A DNA stretch of 64,000 bases from an uncultured Pseudomonadales bacterium. GTDB taxonomy: Bacteria > Pseudomonadota > Gammaproteobacteria > Pseudomonadales > Pseudohongiellaceae. How positions within the stretch are numbered: the first letter of the stretch is position 1; each line of letters starts with the position of its first letter. This document shows positions 9,404 through 22,107 of the stretch, piece after piece. Under the pieces are notes generated by a model. That model was not told the DNA's origin. It saw only the letters and a program-made list of their open reading frames with translations, and ran no database searches. The stretch covers positions 310,001 through 374,000 of the forward strand of contig CALSTS010000001.1 of assembly GCA_943789335.1 (NCBI GenBank), read 5' to 3'. The translations under genes were made by a program, and so were the position numbers.

Positions 9404-9898
9404 ATGCACAAAAAAATACTCATCATTGGTAATTCAGGCTCAGGTAAATCTAGTTTAGCCAAGCTAATTAGTCAATCTGAGAATATTGTTTCTCTAGATT
9501 TAGATACTTACGCATGGACAAAGTCCTCGCCTCCGCAGAGAGTGCCAGCAAAAGAAGCCATCAAAAAAATTCAAAACATTATCATGGAAATTGAATCCTG
9601 GGTCATTGAAGGCTGCTACACAGACCTACTTGATTTACTTAGTCCTCAAGCAAATGAATTAATCTATTTAAATTTACCAATAGAACTTTGTATTGAAAAT
9701 GCAAAAAAACGCCCTTGGGAGCCGCACAAATTTGACTCCAAAAATGCCCAAGACAAAAAATTAAAGATGCTGAAAGATTGGATATCACAATACGAAACGC
9801 GAGATGATGTATTTTCACAAAAAACACATTTAAAATTTTATGATAGTTTCACAAATAAAAAACAAATGTATACAAAGAATATTGAGCTAGAAATCTAG
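9404..9898 (+). CDS. P-loop nucleoside/adenylate kinase-like protein
   Basis: A 164-residue protein with Walker A GNSGSGKSS at residues 9-17 and a DLDTYAW stretch in the position of the substrate lid or acceptor site. The middle ESWVIEGCY and later RPWEPHKF resemble the FlaR/topology-modulation group of small P-loop kinases. The substrate is unknown. The C-terminal third is Lys-rich and A+T-rich in codon choice, more so than the neighbours. Stand-alone transcription or a loose unit with the VanZ gene 40 bp downstream is possible. Confidence 0.65.
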   Translation: MHKKILIIGNSGSGKSSLAKLISQSENIVSLDLDTYAWTKSSPPQRVPAKEAIKKIQNIIMEIESWVIEGCYTDLLDLLSPQANELIYLNLPIELCIENAKKRPWEPHKFDSKNAQDKKLKMLKDWISQYETRDDVFSQKTHLKFYDSFTNKKQMYTKNIELEI

Positions 9899-9938
9899 TT
9901 TTATACAACTAACTAATATAAATAATAAAGAAAGACTT

Positions 9939-10316
9939 ATGCGTAATTTAATACACTTTATTAGTACTAATTGGCTGGTTATTACCGCAGTCATTATAAG
10001 CAGCATTACTGTGTTATCACTAACTCCATTAGATGAATTACCAGCTGCGCCCGGAAGTGACAAGTTACATCATTTAATTGCTTATGCTGCACTGGTTACT
10101 CCTCTTGCACTAAGAAAACCTAAATATTGGTGGTTTATTGTAATTTTTTTCTTGGCATACAGCGGCCTTGTAGAGCTCATCCAGCCTTATGTGAATCGAT
10201 ACGGTGAATGGCTAGATATGGCGGCTAATAGCCTTGGCTTATTCTGTGGTTTATTAATCGCAGAGTTGTTATCTTTTATTTTTCCCGCTAGATTAAGCCG
10301 CTCAGATCAACAATAA
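9939..10316 (+). CDS. VanZ-family membrane protein
   Basis: A 125-residue protein with about four helices. The segment DKLHHLIAYAALVTPLAL and the later SGLVELIQPYVNRYGEWLDMAANSLG match the VanZ-like family, whose conserved D-K-H-F/H and E-x-x-Q motifs are visible. VanZ proteins are linked to envelope resistance in Gram-positives, but the role in Gram-negatives is unclear. It lies 12 bp before the M3 peptidase gene, so the two may share a transcript. Confidence 0.75.
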   Translation: MRNLIHFISTNWLVITAVIISSITVLSLTPLDELPAAPGSDKLHHLIAYAALVTPLALRKPKYWWFIVIFFLAYSGLVELIQPYVNRYGEWLDMAANSLGLFCGLLIAELLSFIFPARLSRSDQQ

Positions 10317-10327
10317 GATTACTTATC

Positions 10328-12502
10328 ATGATTTATAAAAATACTGTTTTAATCGCGCTAACGATCAGTTTACTGATGGCCTGCTCTAACGATAATACTA
10401 GCACCCAAAATACTGCTGAAAACACCTCAGTTGAGACAGAAGCTACTATGAGCAACCTACCAACAGAAAATCCTTTTTTAAGCCCTAGCCCTTTAGTTTT
10501 TCAATTTCCACAATTTGATTTAATTACTCCAGAACATTACTTGCCAGCTTTTGAGCAGGGTATGGCAGAGCAATTAGCAGAAATTGAGGCTATTACCAGT
10601 CAACCTGAAGCCCCCACTTTTTCTGACACTATAATACCTCTTGAGTTATCCGGGCGTTTACTTAATAAAGTAGCCACCGTTTTTTATTCAATGAGCTCTG
10701 CTCATACTAATGAAGAGCTCAATGCTATAGAAGTTGAAATTGCACCGCTGTTATCAAGTCATAATGATCAAATCAATTTAAATGAGCTTTTATTTAATCG
10801 CATTAATATGCTTTATCAAGATCGTGCTTCATTAGGCCTGAATGCAGAATCATTACGCTTATTAGAAGAAACCCACAAAGCTTTCATTAGATCTGGCGCC
10901 GAACTCAATACAGCAGATAAAGAAAGATTACGATCCATCAATACCGAACTAGCAGAACTATCTACCAGCTTTAGTCAAAATGTTTTGAGTGAAGTTAATT
11001 CAGTTGCAATGGTAATTGATGAAAGGGCTGAATTAGCAGGCTTAAGTGAAACTGAAATACAGACTGCGGCGGATGAAGCAACTGCCAGAGATTTGACAGG
11101 AAAATATGTCATCCCTTTGCTCAACACCAGCGGTCAGCCCTCGCTCACAAATCTTGAAAACAGAGAATTACGACAGAGAATTTACGAGACATCCTTATCG
11201 CGTGGAAATCGTGGCGGAGAATTTGATAACCGTGCAATTCTGAGTAGGACAGTTAGTCTGCGCGCTGAAAGAGCTCAGTTGCTAGGGTTTGCCACACACG
11301 CAGATTACATTTTACAAAATCAAACCGCTCAAACAGTCGATGCAGTTAATCAGAGCCTGGCTGAGTTGATTCCACCAGCTGTAGCAAATGCTCATAGAGA
11401 AGCGGCTGATTTACAAGCGATGATTGATACTGAAGGAGGCGATTTTGAACTAGCGGCTTGGGATTGGGCCTACTATGCTGAAAAGGTCAGGCAGGAACGC
11501 TATCAGTTTGATGAAAACCAATTACGACCTTATTTCGAAGTTAACAATGTTATGCAAAATGGTCTGTTCTATGCCGCTGAGCAAATTTACGGTCTCAACT
11601 TTCAGGAGCGTTTTGATCTACCGGTGTATCAAGAAGATGTTCGTGTTTTTGAGGTATTCGAAGAAGACGGCACTACTCTGGCTTTCTTCATCATGGATTT
11701 ATATGCTCGCTCTAGTAAAAGAGGAGGCGCCTGGATGAATGCCTATGTCAGCCAATCGAGCTTATTAGAGCAGCAACCTATAGTCGCTAACCACTTAAAT
11801 ATTCCTGAGCCCCCTGCAGGCGAACCAACACTAATGACTTTTGATGAAGTAACCACCATGTTTCATGAATTCGGGCACGCTCTACATGGTATGTTTTCAA
11901 ATGTCACCTACCCTTCATTTTCGGGCACTAGCGTTCCAAGAGATTTTGTGGAATTTCCTTCCCAAGTTAATGAAATGTGGGCTAGTTGGCCTGAAGTCCT
12001 GGCAAACTATGCCATACACTTCGAAACAGGAGAACCTTTACCTACTGAATTACTAGAGCGAGTAATGGATTCACAGCTTTTTAATCAAGGTTTTGCTACT
12101 ACGGAATATCTTGCCTCTTCATTCACTGATTTAGCCTTACACCAGCTGCCTGCTGATGAAATACCCACTGCAGATGAAATCATGCAATTCGAAGCTGATG
12201 CCTTGATTAACGCAGGGTTTGATTTAGCTGCTGTACCGCCTAGATATCGTCTGAGTTACTTCTCTCACATTATGGGAGGATATTCAGCAGGGTATTACTC
12301 ATATATCTGGAGTGAAGTGTTAGATGCAGACACTGTAGAATGGTTTAAAGAAAATGGAGGAATGCGTAGAGAAAATGGGCAGCACTTTCGTGACAGCTTA
12401 CTTTCTCAAGGTGGCAGTACTGAAGCAATGGAATTGTTTAGAAATTTTCGAGGCCGGGAGCCTAATGTTGAATCCTTGTTAATTAGGCGAGGTTTGAACT
12501 AG
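10328..12502 (+). CDS. M3-family zinc peptidase, lipoprotein (peptidyl-dipeptidase Dcp-like)
   Basis: A 724-residue thimet-type metallopeptidase. The N-terminus is a lipoprotein signal with a LLMAC lipobox at residues 15-19, followed by a Ser/Asn/Thr-rich linker, so the enzyme should be tethered to the outer membrane or periplasmic face. The catalytic HEFGH is near residues 511-515 with the usual TMFHEFGHALHGMF context, and the C-terminal FSHIMGGYSAGYYSYIWSEVLDAD is typical of Dcp/OpdA. It probably trims oligopeptides. Classical E. coli Dcp and OpdA lack a lipobox, so this is the exported branch. A strong terminator follows. Confidence 0.92.
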   Translation: MIYKNTVLIALTISLLMACSNDNTSTQNTAENTSVETEATMSNLPTENPFLSPSPLVFQFPQFDLITPEHYLPAFEQGMAEQLAEIEAITSQPEAPTFSDTIIPLELSGRLLNKVATVFYSMSSAHTNEELNAIEVEIAPLLSSHNDQINLNELLFNRINMLYQDRASLGLNAESLRLLEETHKAFIRSGAELNTADKERLRSINTELAELSTSFSQNVLSEVNSVAMVIDERAELAGLSETEIQTAADEATARDLTGKYVIPLLNTSGQPSLTNLENRELRQRIYETSLSRGNRGGEFDNRAILSRTVSLRAERAQLLGFATHADYILQNQTAQTVDAVNQSLAELIPPAVANAHREAADLQAMIDTEGGDFELAAWDWAYYAEKVRQERYQFDENQLRPYFEVNNVMQNGLFYAAEQIYGLNFQERFDLPVYQEDVRVFEVFEEDGTTLAFFIMDLYARSSKRGGAWMNAYVSQSSLLEQQPIVANHLNIPEPPAGEPTLMTFDEVTTMFHEFGHALHGMFSNVTYPSFSGTSVPRDFVEFPSQVNEMWASWPEVLANYAIHFETGEPLPTELLERVMDSQLFNQGFATTEYLASSFTDLALHQLPADEIPTADEIMQFEADALINAGFDLAAVPPRYRLSYFSHIMGGYSAGYYSYIWSEVLDADTVEWFKENGGMRRENGQHFRDSLLSQGGSTEAMELFRNFRGREPNVESLLIRRGLN

Positions 12503-12518
12503 CTAAATTAAGAATTAC

Positions 12519-12545
12519 AAAAAAGGGCTCTAAGAGCCCTTTTTT
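12519..12545 (+). terminator. Rho-independent terminator after the M3 peptidase gene
   Basis: AAAAAGGGCTC, a three-base loop and GAGCCCTTTTTT form an 11-bp stem ending in a T run. The A run on the other side makes it usable on the minus strand too, for the small secreted-protein gene that ends at 12569. Confidence 0.9.
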
Positions 12546-12568
12546 AATCGAATTACAAATTTACAAAA

Positions 12569-12940
12569 TTAATCGCTACTTGCTCGGTAAATTTGAACTT
12601 GCTCATTAAACGCGGCACCAATAGATTCCTGAGCATCAACGTTAGCATTAATTAAATCTGTCCATGCATTAATGTTTGATGCCCCTGCAGAATCTGCTCT
12701 TCTTTCTATAATTGTATTAACACAATCAATGAATGTATTTGAATCAGCCATATAAGCTTGAACCGCATCTTGAGCGTCTAAAAGCGCATCAAGATCTTGA
12801 CCTGCATCACTAGGGATAATTGGTACAGCTGGATTAGTACAATTAGCCCCCCCAATTGGACGATCCTGTGCTAGACCTATTGAAGAAGTTATAGCGAACA
12901 GCGCTAATCCTAGGCTAAATTTTTTGATAATTGGACTCAT
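12569..12940 (-). CDS. Small secreted hypothetical protein
   Basis: A 123-residue protein I do not recognise. Residues 1-24 form a signal peptide (KKFSLGLALFAITSSIGLA, cleavage after LAQ or LA). The mature part is about 100 residues, acidic, with two cysteines (near 34 and 73) that could pair, and helix-forming stretches such as DLDALLDAQDAVQAYM. It stands alone between the terminator and bioA, which is divergent. Codon use and the clear signal peptide support a real gene; function unknown. Confidence 0.7.
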   Translation of the reverse strand: MSPIIKKFSLGLALFAITSSIGLAQDRPIGGANCTNPAVPIIPSDAGQDLDALLDAQDAVQAYMADSNTFIDCVNTIIERRADSAGASNINAWTDLINANVDAQESIGAAFNEQVQIYRASSD

Positions 12941-13093
12941 TATCCCCTCCGGTAAGTGGATATTTTTATTTGTGGTGGCAAGGCTACCTAATCTTTAGCC
13001 ATTAGTCCAAACATCAACACTATTTTTTATACAAAATTTCAAACTCAAATCCTCTAGGGCTTTCTTATTGTGATTAGATTAAAATCATTGACC

Positions 13094-14365
13094 ATGATTG
13101 ATACTAATTTTGATAAAAACCACATCTGGCATCCATATACTTCCATGCAAAACCCCTTGCCGGTTTATCCCGTGGCTAAGGCTGATGGTATTTATATAGA
13201 ACTTGAAGATGGCCGGCGCCTAATTGATGGGATGGCTTCATGGTGGTGCATGATACATGGTTACAACCGACCAGAACTGAATCAAGCCCTTTCTACACAG
13301 TTAGGCAAGATGGCTCATGTGATGTTTGGTGGGCTTACCCATGAGCCAGCTATCGAATTAGCGAAACTGCTAGTACAAATCACACCGCCCTCTTTACAGA
13401 AGGTATTTATTTCTGATTCAGGCTCTGTAGCTGTCGAAGTCGCTATTAAGATGGCTAAGCAATACTGGATAAATCAGGGGCAGCAAACAAGAAACAAAAT
13501 ATTAAGTCTACGTGGTGCCTATCATGGAGATACATTTGCAGCCATGTCTGTTTGTGATCCTGTCACTGGTATGCATCAGCTATTCGAAGGCAGTATGCCT
13601 CTTAACTATTTCGCAGAAAGGCCGGTTTGCCGATTTGGCGAGCCTTGTCGTGAAGAAGATCTTTCCAATATCAGATCCTTATTAAAAACGCACAAACATG
13701 AAATTGCTGCTCTTATTCTAGAGCCTATTGTTCAGGGTGCTGGTGGTATGTGGTTTTACTCTGCAGAGTATTTAATAAAAGTCAGAGCTTTATGTGATGA
13801 ATATGACATCTTGTTAATTGCCGACGAAATTGCTACCGGCTTCGGTAGAACAGGGCTTATGTTTGCCTGTGAACATGCGAATATTGCAGCAGACATCCTT
13901 TGTCTTGGTAAAGCCTTAACTGGTGGCTATATGAGCTTGGCTGCAACACTTTGTAATGAGAAAGTCAGTGATGGAATATCGAAAGATTCTGGTGTATTTA
14001 TGCATGGTCCGACTTTCATGGGGAATCCTCTAGCTTGCGCTACTGCTATAGCCAGTATTAATCTGCTATTAAATTCACCATGGCAAGATAGAGTGGCAAA
14101 TATTGAACAGCAATTATCTAAAGAGCTAAAAGCCTGCATAGAAAGTAAAGCCGTTAACGAAGTTAGAACACTTGGAGCCATTGGTGTAGTTGAAATGAAA
14201 GAAGCGATTGATTTAAAACTTGCCCAAGAATTTTTTGTTAGCAAAGGTATATGGATCCGTCCTTTCGGCAAACTGCTCTATACTATGCCTCCTTACATTA
14301 TTAACAAGAAAGAGCTCAATCAGCTTACCCAGGCAATCGTAGAGTTCACAAAACTAGAAGCCTGA
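13094..14365 (+). CDS. bioA: Adenosylmethionine-8-amino-7-oxononanoate aminotransferase BioA
   Basis: BioA transfers the amino group of SAM to KAPA to give 7,8-diaminopelargonate. The protein has the N-terminal HIWHPYTSMQ and GMASWWCMIHGYN, the substrate segment GAYHGDT, IADEIATGFGRTG, and the PLP lysine in LCLGKALTGGYM near residue 273. The ATG at 13094 matches family starts; an upstream GTG at 13070 would add eight residues. It is intact and lies 9 kb from bioBFCD, as is common. Its integrity suggests that biotin synthesis is still under selection. Confidence 0.95.
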   Translation: MIDTNFDKNHIWHPYTSMQNPLPVYPVAKADGIYIELEDGRRLIDGMASWWCMIHGYNRPELNQALSTQLGKMAHVMFGGLTHEPAIELAKLLVQITPPSLQKVFISDSGSVAVEVAIKMAKQYWINQGQQTRNKILSLRGAYHGDTFAAMSVCDPVTGMHQLFEGSMPLNYFAERPVCRFGEPCREEDLSNIRSLLKTHKHEIAALILEPIVQGAGGMWFYSAEYLIKVRALCDEYDILLIADEIATGFGRTGLMFACEHANIAADILCLGKALTGGYMSLAATLCNEKVSDGISKDSGVFMHGPTFMGNPLACATAIASINLLLNSPWQDRVANIEQQLSKELKACIESKAVNEVRTLGAIGVVEMKEAIDLKLAQEFFVSKGIWIRPFGKLLYTMPPYIINKKELNQLTQAIVEFTKLEA

Positions 14366-14560
14366 TACGAGCACCTTACTTAAATTTTTGTGAACCAGCT
14401 CCCAGTTTATTTTAAAAACCTATCTAAAATTAATACCTAGTAGTCATGGCCTCCCCTCCATGTGCTTTTTAGGAAATATTTGTAGTAGGTATTGTTAGTA
14501 AAATTTAAGTTATTTTTAGTAGCAGTAAAGACGCGGAGCACTTAAAATCCGCTTTTCTTA

Positions 14561-14588
14561 ACTCCGTCTTTTTGGCGGAGTTTTTTTA
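14561..14588 (+). terminator. Rho-independent terminator between bioA and folK
   Basis: ACTCCG, a loop of about nine bases and CGGAGT are followed by TTTTTTT, oriented for the plus strand about 200 bp after bioA. A second possible hairpin (GCGGA near 14534, TCCGC near 14547) lies just upstream. The space 14366-14560 holds no open frame that I can support. Confidence 0.75.
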
Positions 14589-15068
14589 TAAATTTTTTAT
14601 AAAAGTAATTAAACTTTTATAAGCATCCTCACCTAAAAGTTCTTGCAAAGGTAGCTGTACAAAATCCCTATTGAGTATTCCTGGATGTGGTAACTTTAAC
14701 TCTTCACTTTGAAGACTTTCTTCTTTAAATATAAGCAAATCTAAATCAATTATCCTTGCTTCATTTTTTAAGCCACTACGGGTCCTACCCAAACTATTTT
14801 CAATATTCTGCAACTCATGCAGAAGGCTCAGTGACGTTTCATTTTGTCTTGGAAGGAAAGCAGCCACTGCGTTAATAAAATCAGGGGAGCCAGGCGGACA
14901 ATCTAAAGGCTTGCTTTCAAGTAAAGATGAAAACAGAATTGCTTCATCACTTAACTTCTTTATACGCTCTATCGCTCCCAACACATTGTCTTTTGGCGAA
15001 CTAAAAGACCCACTTAGATTAGAACCTAATCCAACAAAAGCATAATTTTTAAAATTTTTTATTGTCAT
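14586..15068 (-). CDS. folK: 2-amino-4-hydroxy-6-hydroxymethyldihydropteridine pyrophosphokinase FolK
   Basis: FolK pyrophosphorylates hydroxymethyl-dihydropterin in folate synthesis. The 160-residue protein shows the FVGLGSNLSGS opening, the ARIIDLDLLIFKEE signature with catalytic Asp residues, and the closing LPHPGILNRDFVQLPLQEL. It is monofunctional and sits apart from other folate genes, 77 bp after the hemE stop on the same strand. The end of the gene touches the terminator serving the opposite strand. Confidence 0.9.
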   Translation of the reverse strand: MTIKNFKNYAFVGLGSNLSGSFSSPKDNVLGAIERIKKLSDEAILFSSLLESKPLDCPPGSPDFINAVAAFLPRQNETSLSLLHELQNIENSLGRTRSGLKNEARIIDLDLLIFKEESLQSEELKLPHPGILNRDFVQLPLQELLGEDAYKSLITFIKNL

Positions 15069-15145
15069 TTTGGCGATAATTTAAAGAGCGTCGTGAGCGA
15101 AGCTAATTCTTTTAACGAAGTAGTGACGAGCCTAATAGCTCTAGT

Positions 15146-16209
15146 TTAGTGATACTTTGAGGAAAGTTCGTGAACAGCGTCTATAAACACTTTCGCATGC
15201 TCAGGATCAACATGCTGATGTATCCCATGCCCAAGATTAAAAACATGACCCGCACCTGGGCCAAATTGCTCCAGAATCATGGCAACTTCAGCACGAATTT
15301 TTTCTGGGCTGGCATATAATACTGAAGGGTCCATATTGCCCTGCAAAGCAACTTTATCGCCGATTCTTGCTCTGGCATCTGCAATATTTATTGTCCAATC
15401 TAAACCGACACAATCAGCCCCACAAGCAGCTATCGTCTCTAGCCAAAGGCCACCATTTTTAGTAAAAACAATAACTGGTACTTGACGACCTTCATTTTCA
15501 CGAATTAAGCCAGTGATTATTTTCTCCATATACGCTAGAGAAAATTCCTTATAACAATGTGGACTTAAAGAGCCTCCCCAGGTATCAAAAATTTGCACTG
15601 CCTGAGCACCTGCACGAATCTGGGAATTAAGGTAATCAATAACGGATAGAGAAACTTTTTCAAGCAGTTGATGCATCAATTCAGGCGAATTCATCATTAG
15701 GCTTTTTATTGTCGAAAAATCTTTGCTACTGCCGCCTTCAACCATATATGTAGCAACTGTCCAGGGACTTCCTGAAAATCCAATTAAGGGAACTTCACCG
15801 TTCAACTCTTTTCGAATCAGTTTGACTGCATCTAGCACATAGGGTAAATCTTGTTCTGCATTAGTCACAGGTAAAGCCTCTATATCGGCTTCAGTTCTAA
15901 CTGGCTTGTGAAATTTTGGGCCTTCTCCAGTCTCAAAATACAAACCCAAGCCCATAGCATCAGGAATAGTTAAAATATCCGAAAAAAGAATTGCTGCATC
16001 AAGATCATAACGACGCAAGGGTTGTAATGTCACTTCACAAGCTAGTTCTGGATTTTGGCAGAGGTTCATAAAATTACCAGCTTTAGACCGAATAGCTCTA
16101 TATTCTGGTAGGTATCGTCCTGCCTGACGCATCATCCAAACTGGCGTAACATCAACATTCTGACGCAATAAAGCCTTTAGAAAACGATCATTTTTAAGTA
16201 TAGATGTCA

Positions 16210-16210
<1 letters not shown>
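15146..16210 (-). CDS. hemE: Uroporphyrinogen decarboxylase HemE
   Basis: HemE decarboxylates the four acetate chains of uroporphyrinogen III to give coproporphyrinogen III. The 354-residue protein has both family signatures, [16 protein letters not shown] near the N-terminus and [16 protein letters not shown], plus IFDTWGG and [14 protein letters not shown]. Its ATG overlaps the gltD stop (TAATG), so translation is probably coupled to gltBD. Confidence 0.97.
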
Positions 16211-17658
<1,448 letters not shown>

Positions 17659-20600
17659 CTACTGTGAAGTCACATCAATATTGTCTAGTAGACTTTTCAT
17701 ATTGGCTTCTTTTGGAATAACTAACCAAAATTTACGCAAATAATCGACATAGTTATCGAGTAAAGTTTGTCCCCAGACACTGTTTGTTTCAGCAACATAT
17801 TCTTCAATGACTCCACGTAAGTGGTTTCGATATTCTTCCATTCCTTCCTGGCGTATTCTATGGACTTCGACCAATTCGTGGTTATATTTATCAACAAAGT
17901 TTTTTTCTAGATCCAGTACATATGCGAATCCTCCAGTCATACCAGCACCGAAATTATGTCCAGTACTACCTAAGACCGTCACCATCCCGCCTGTCATATA
18001 CTCACAACAGTGATCGCCTGCACCTTCCAGAACCGCATGTACACCAGAGTTTCTAACTGCAAACCTTTCTCCGGCTCTACCAGAAACAAATATTTTTCCA
18101 CCAGTGGCGCCATACAAGCAGGTGTTACCAATTATTGAAGTATCTTGTGTCTTAAAATTTGAGCCGGCCGGGGGCACGATTACGATCTTGCCGCCAGCCA
18201 TGCCTTTACCAACATAGTCATTGGCGTCACCAACTAAAGTCATGTTTAAACCAGCAGCATTCCAGACACCAAAACTTTGTCCTACACAACCGGTTAACCT
18301 AATATTTAAAGGAGTATCTGCCATGCCATTATTGCCATGACGTCTAGCAATTTCACCAGACAAACGCGCCCCTATAGAACGATTAAAATTCTGCACTTCA
18401 TAGTTAAAAATACCACCGCTTTTATTTTCAATTGCTGGCAGCATATCTTTAACCATCTGTTCAGCAAGCAAACCTTTATCCAGAGGGTCATTGCTTTCAG
18501 TATTGCAATATTGATCTTTATCTTCCGGAATATGATCATTGTGTAACAATCTTGATAAATCGATATTTGCTTGCTTCTCAGTTTGAGGTTCCAACATTTC
18601 AAATAAATCTGTACGCCCAATAAGATCAACCAAATTGCTGACACCAAGACGCGCCATCCACTGCCGAGTATCTTGTGCAACAAATTTAAAATAATTCATT
18701 ACCATTTCCACTTCGCCGATAAAATGCTTATCTCGCAATTTTTCATCTTGTGTAGCGACACCCGTTGCACAATTATTTAAATGACAGATGCGTAAATATT
18801 TACAGCCTAATGCGACCATTGGAATAGTGCCAAAACCAAAACTTTCTGCACCTAAAATTGCAGCTTTCACAACATCCAGACCCGTTTTCAATCCACCATC
18901 TGCTTGTAAGCGAATACGCCCACGCAAGTCATTAGCTCGCAAAGCTTGCTGCACTTCACTTAAGCCTAACTCCCAAGGATTCCCAGCATAACGAATGGAC
19001 GTTAATGGGCTAGCTCCCGTGCCCCCATCATGACCAGAGATAGTTATAAAGTCGGCATAGGCTTTAGCTACTCCAGCAGCGATAGTGCCAACACCTGGTC
19101 CGGCAACTAGTTTTACCGACACCATGGCTTCAGGATTTACTTGTTTCAAATCGAAAATTAACTGGGCTAAATCTTCAATAGAATATATGTCGTGATGCGG
19201 CGGTGGAGAAATTAGTGTTACACCTGGCACAGAATAACGCAGCCTGGCTATTAACTCATTCACCTTTCGGCCTGGCAATTGCCCACCCTCTCCAGGTTTT
19301 GCACCCTGAGCAATTTTTATCTGCAACACTTCTGCATTAACCAAATAATGCGGAGTCACTCCAAAACGTCCAGAAGCGATTTGTTTAATTTTCGATACTT
19401 TATCAGTGTTGAAGCGAGCGGGGTCTTCACCGCCTTCTCCAGAGTTAGAACGACCACCAAGACGGTTCATGGCTTGCGCCAATGATTCGTGAGCTTCTGG
19501 AGAAAGAGCGCCTAGTGACATCCCGGCTGAGTCAAATCTTTTTAAGATATTTTCTAGCGGCTCAACATCATCTATATCTATTGAATCTACATCCTCACGC
19601 AAGGCCAACATATCGCGCAAAGTCGATAAAGGACGATTATCCACCAGTTGCGCAAATGCTCGATATTTTTCAAAATCGCCACTTTTGACGGCTTCCTGAA
19701 TAGCCCTAACAACATCAGGGTTTATCATGTGGTACTCGCCGCCATGAATATATTTAAGCAACCCACCGGGTTGTAAACCTTTGCGCGCTAACCAGGCTTC
19801 TTTAGCGAGAATTTGTTGGTCTTTTTGAAGATGTTCAAATGTGGCCCCTTGGATACGGTTTAAACTATCAGGGAAACACAGCTCGGTTATTTCATCAGCT
19901 AAGCCGACGATTTCAAATAACTCAGCACCACGATAAGAACTAATCGTGCTAATGCCCATTTTTGAAAGAATTTTAAGCAAGCCTTTATTTATACCTTTTC
20001 GATAGTTTTTATGCGCCTTCAAAGGCGATATATTAAGAAGATTATGAGCGACCATATGCTCAATAGTGTCATAACTCATGTAGGGATAAACCGCCGTTGC
20101 GCCAAATCCAATCAGACAGGCAATTTGATGAGAATCACGTGCGCTTGCAGTTTCTACTATTAAGTTGCTATCACAACGCAACCCCTTTTCATTTAGGTTC
20201 TGATGTATAGCGGCTGTTGCTAATAAGGCATTAATAACCAGCTGCCCTTTTTGTGGCATTCGTTCTGAAATAAACAATAAAACCTTACCTTCACGTACAG
20301 CTTTTTCTGATTCTTCAACAACTTCTTTTATTGCTTGTTTTAGACCAAGCTCTGGATCATAGGTCAAACTAATATGTGAAGATTCATAATCCGGTCTTTC
20401 CAAATGTAAAAGATTGTAATATTTGGCAGGTGATAACAATGGAGACGTTAGAATAACTCGGTTAGCATGTTCTGGGGTTTCTTCAAAAAGATTTAACTCT
20501 CGACCCATTCGAGTTTCCAAAGACATTACAATAGTTTCGCGTAAGGAATCGATTGGCGGGTTAGTCACCTGAGCAAATTGTTGTCTGAAGTAATCGTAAA

Positions 20601-22107
20601 GTGGGCGAACTTGCCTAGATAAAACGGCAATTGGAGTATCATCACCCATAGATCCTGTGCCCTCAGATGCACTTTCTGCCAGTGGGCGCATAACCTGGTC
20701 CATTTCTTCAAAAGTTACCTGGAACATTTTCATATGTTGCCCACGCTCTTCTTCAGACAATGGCTCCAATTCAGGGACGTTCTCTCCCAAAGTAGACTCA
20801 ACATAGAAAGATTTTTCTTTAATCCACTTTGCGTAGGGCTGTTTAACTTTTAAGTAATTACCGACATCATCTGTGTGCAGAATATTGCCTTCTTGCGTGT
20901 CGACAACCAAAATTTGGCCTGGCCCAACTCGACCTTTGGCAATGACATCTTCAGGCTTGTAATCATTAACGCCAATTTCAGAAGCAGCAGTTATATAGCC
21001 ATTTTTAGTCATTACCCATCTAGAAGGGCGTAATCCATTACTATCAAGCACACATGCTGCAAAGCGACCATCAGTGAGAACTACTCCAGCTGGACCATCC
21101 CAAGGCTCCATATGAAAAGAGTTAAAGGTATAAAAACCACGTAACGCTTCATCCAGGTCTTCCATGTTTTGCCAACTTGGTGGAATGATTAAACGAATAG
21201 CCTGATATAGGTCCATTCCACTGGTCACGAGTAACTCCAGCATATTATCCATTGAAGACGAATCTGAACCGCTAGAATTAACTAGAGGTGCAATTTTCTC
21301 GATATTTGGAATTGCCGCAGATTTGAATTTCGAAATTCTTGCTTTAGCCCAGTTACGATTCCCGCGTATGGTATTTATCTCTCCATTATGAGCTAACATT
21401 CTAAAAGGTTGTGCTAAGGGCCATTTAGGCAAAGTATTAGTAGAAAAACGTTGATGATAGGTACACATGGCAACTTCCAGACGAGGATCTTGTAGATCCA
21501 AATAAAAGTTTGGAAGATCCACTGGCATCATCAGACCTTTGTATGAAAGCACGCTCGCCGATAAAGAACAGACATAAAAATCCTCATCTTCAAGCAATTG
21601 ATTTTCGGCTAGGCGCCTTGCCATAAATAATTTTACCGCTAGTTGCTCTTTATTCAGACCTTCAGCATTAACAAAAACTTGTTCAATATCTGGCATACAA
21701 TCAAGGGCCATGCTGCCGCAGACAGAAGAATCATAAGGGACATTGCGCCAGCCAATAACATCGAGCCCCTGGGCAATTATTTCTTTATTCAGGATATTGC
21801 GTGCAAAGTTTGCTTTAGTTTCTTGCTGGCTGAAGAACACCATGCCAATACCATAGTGCTCAGATAATTCGATGCCGAATTGTTCTTGCGCTATTGCACG
21901 CAAAAAAGCATCAGGCTTTTGCATTAAAAGACCGCAACCGTCACCAGTAACACCATCCGCAGCAATGCCTCCGCGGTGCGTCATGCACGTCAGTGATTTT
22001 ATGGCAGTTTGCAAAAGATCGTGGCTAGCTTCCCCTGCAATATGGGCAACTAGGCCGAAGCCACAATTATCTCTGAACTCACTGGGATTATATAACCCGG
22101 GTCTCAT
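17659..22107 (-). CDS. gltB: Glutamate synthase (NADPH) large subunit GltB
   Basis: GltB moves the amide nitrogen of glutamine to 2-oxoglutarate. The ATG at 22107 gives [20 protein letters not shown], in which Cys15 is the expected N-terminal nucleophile of the glutaminase domain after propeptide removal; a TTG six codons upstream is an alternative start. The FMN/synthase domain has [10 protein letters not shown] and [14 protein letters not shown], the 3Fe-4S cluster cysteines lie in [16 protein letters not shown], and the C-terminal beta-helix has the repeated GxxxG pattern. About 1,482 residues, full length and intact. Confidence 0.96.
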   Translation of the reverse strand: MRPGLYNPSEFRDNCGFGLVAHIAGEASHDLLQTAIKSLTCMTHRGGIAADGVTGDGCGLLMQKPDAFLRAIAQEQFGIELSEHYGIGMVFFSQQETKANFARNILNKEIIAQGLDVIGWRNVPYDSSVCGSMALDCMPDIEQVFVNAEGLNKEQLAVKLFMARRLAENQLLEDEDFYVCSLSASVLSYKGLMMPVDLPNFYLDLQDPRLEVAMCTYHQRFSTNTLPKWPLAQPFRMLAHNGEINTIRGNRNWAKARISKFKSAAIPNIEKIAPLVNSSGSDSSSMDNMLELLVTSGMDLYQAIRLIIPPSWQNMEDLDEALRGFYTFNSFHMEPWDGPAGVVLTDGRFAACVLDSNGLRPSRWVMTKNGYITAASEIGVNDYKPEDVIAKGRVGPGQILVVDTQEGNILHTDDVGNYLKVKQPYAKWIKEKSFYVESTLGENVPELEPLSEEERGQHMKMFQVTFEEMDQVMRPLAESASEGTGSMGDDTPIAVLSRQVRPLYDYFRQQFAQVTNPPIDSLRETIVMSLETRMGRELNLFEETPEHANRVILTSPLLSPAKYYNLLHLERPDYESSHISLTYDPELGLKQAIKEVVEESEKAVREGKVLLFISERMPQKGQLVINALLATAAIHQNLNEKGLRCDSNLIVETASARDSHQIACLIGFGATAVYPYMSYDTIEHMVAHNLLNISPLKAHKNYRKGINKGLLKILSKMGISTISSYRGAELFEIVGLADEITELCFPDSLNRIQGATFEHLQKDQQILAKEAWLARKGLQPGGLLKYIHGGEYHMINPDVVRAIQEAVKSGDFEKYRAFAQLVDNRPLSTLRDMLALREDVDSIDIDDVEPLENILKRFDSAGMSLGALSPEAHESLAQAMNRLGGRSNSGEGGEDPARFNTDKVSKIKQIASGRFGVTPHYLVNAEVLQIKIAQGAKPGEGGQLPGRKVNELIARLRYSVPGVTLISPPPHHDIYSIEDLAQLIFDLKQVNPEAMVSVKLVAGPGVGTIAAGVAKAYADFITISGHDGGTGASPLTSIRYAGNPWELGLSEVQQALRANDLRGRIRLQADGGLKTGLDVVKAAILGAESFGFGTIPMVALGCKYLRICHLNNCATGVATQDEKLRDKHFIGEVEMVMNYFKFVAQDTRQWMARLGVSNLVDLIGRTDLFEMLEPQTEKQANIDLSRLLHNDHIPEDKDQYCNTESNDPLDKGLLAEQMVKDMLPAIENKSGGIFNYEVQNFNRSIGARLSGEIARRHGNNGMADTPLNIRLTGCVGQSFGVWNAAGLNMTLVGDANDYVGKGMAGGKIVIVPPAGSNFKTQDTSIIGNTCLYGATGGKIFVSGRAGERFAVRNSGVHAVLEGAGDHCCEYMTGGMVTVLGSTGHNFGAGMTGGFAYVLDLEKNFVDKYNHELVEVHRIRQEGMEEYRNHLRGVIEEYVAETNSVWGQTLLDNYVDYLRKFWLVIPKEANMKSLLDNIDVTSQ

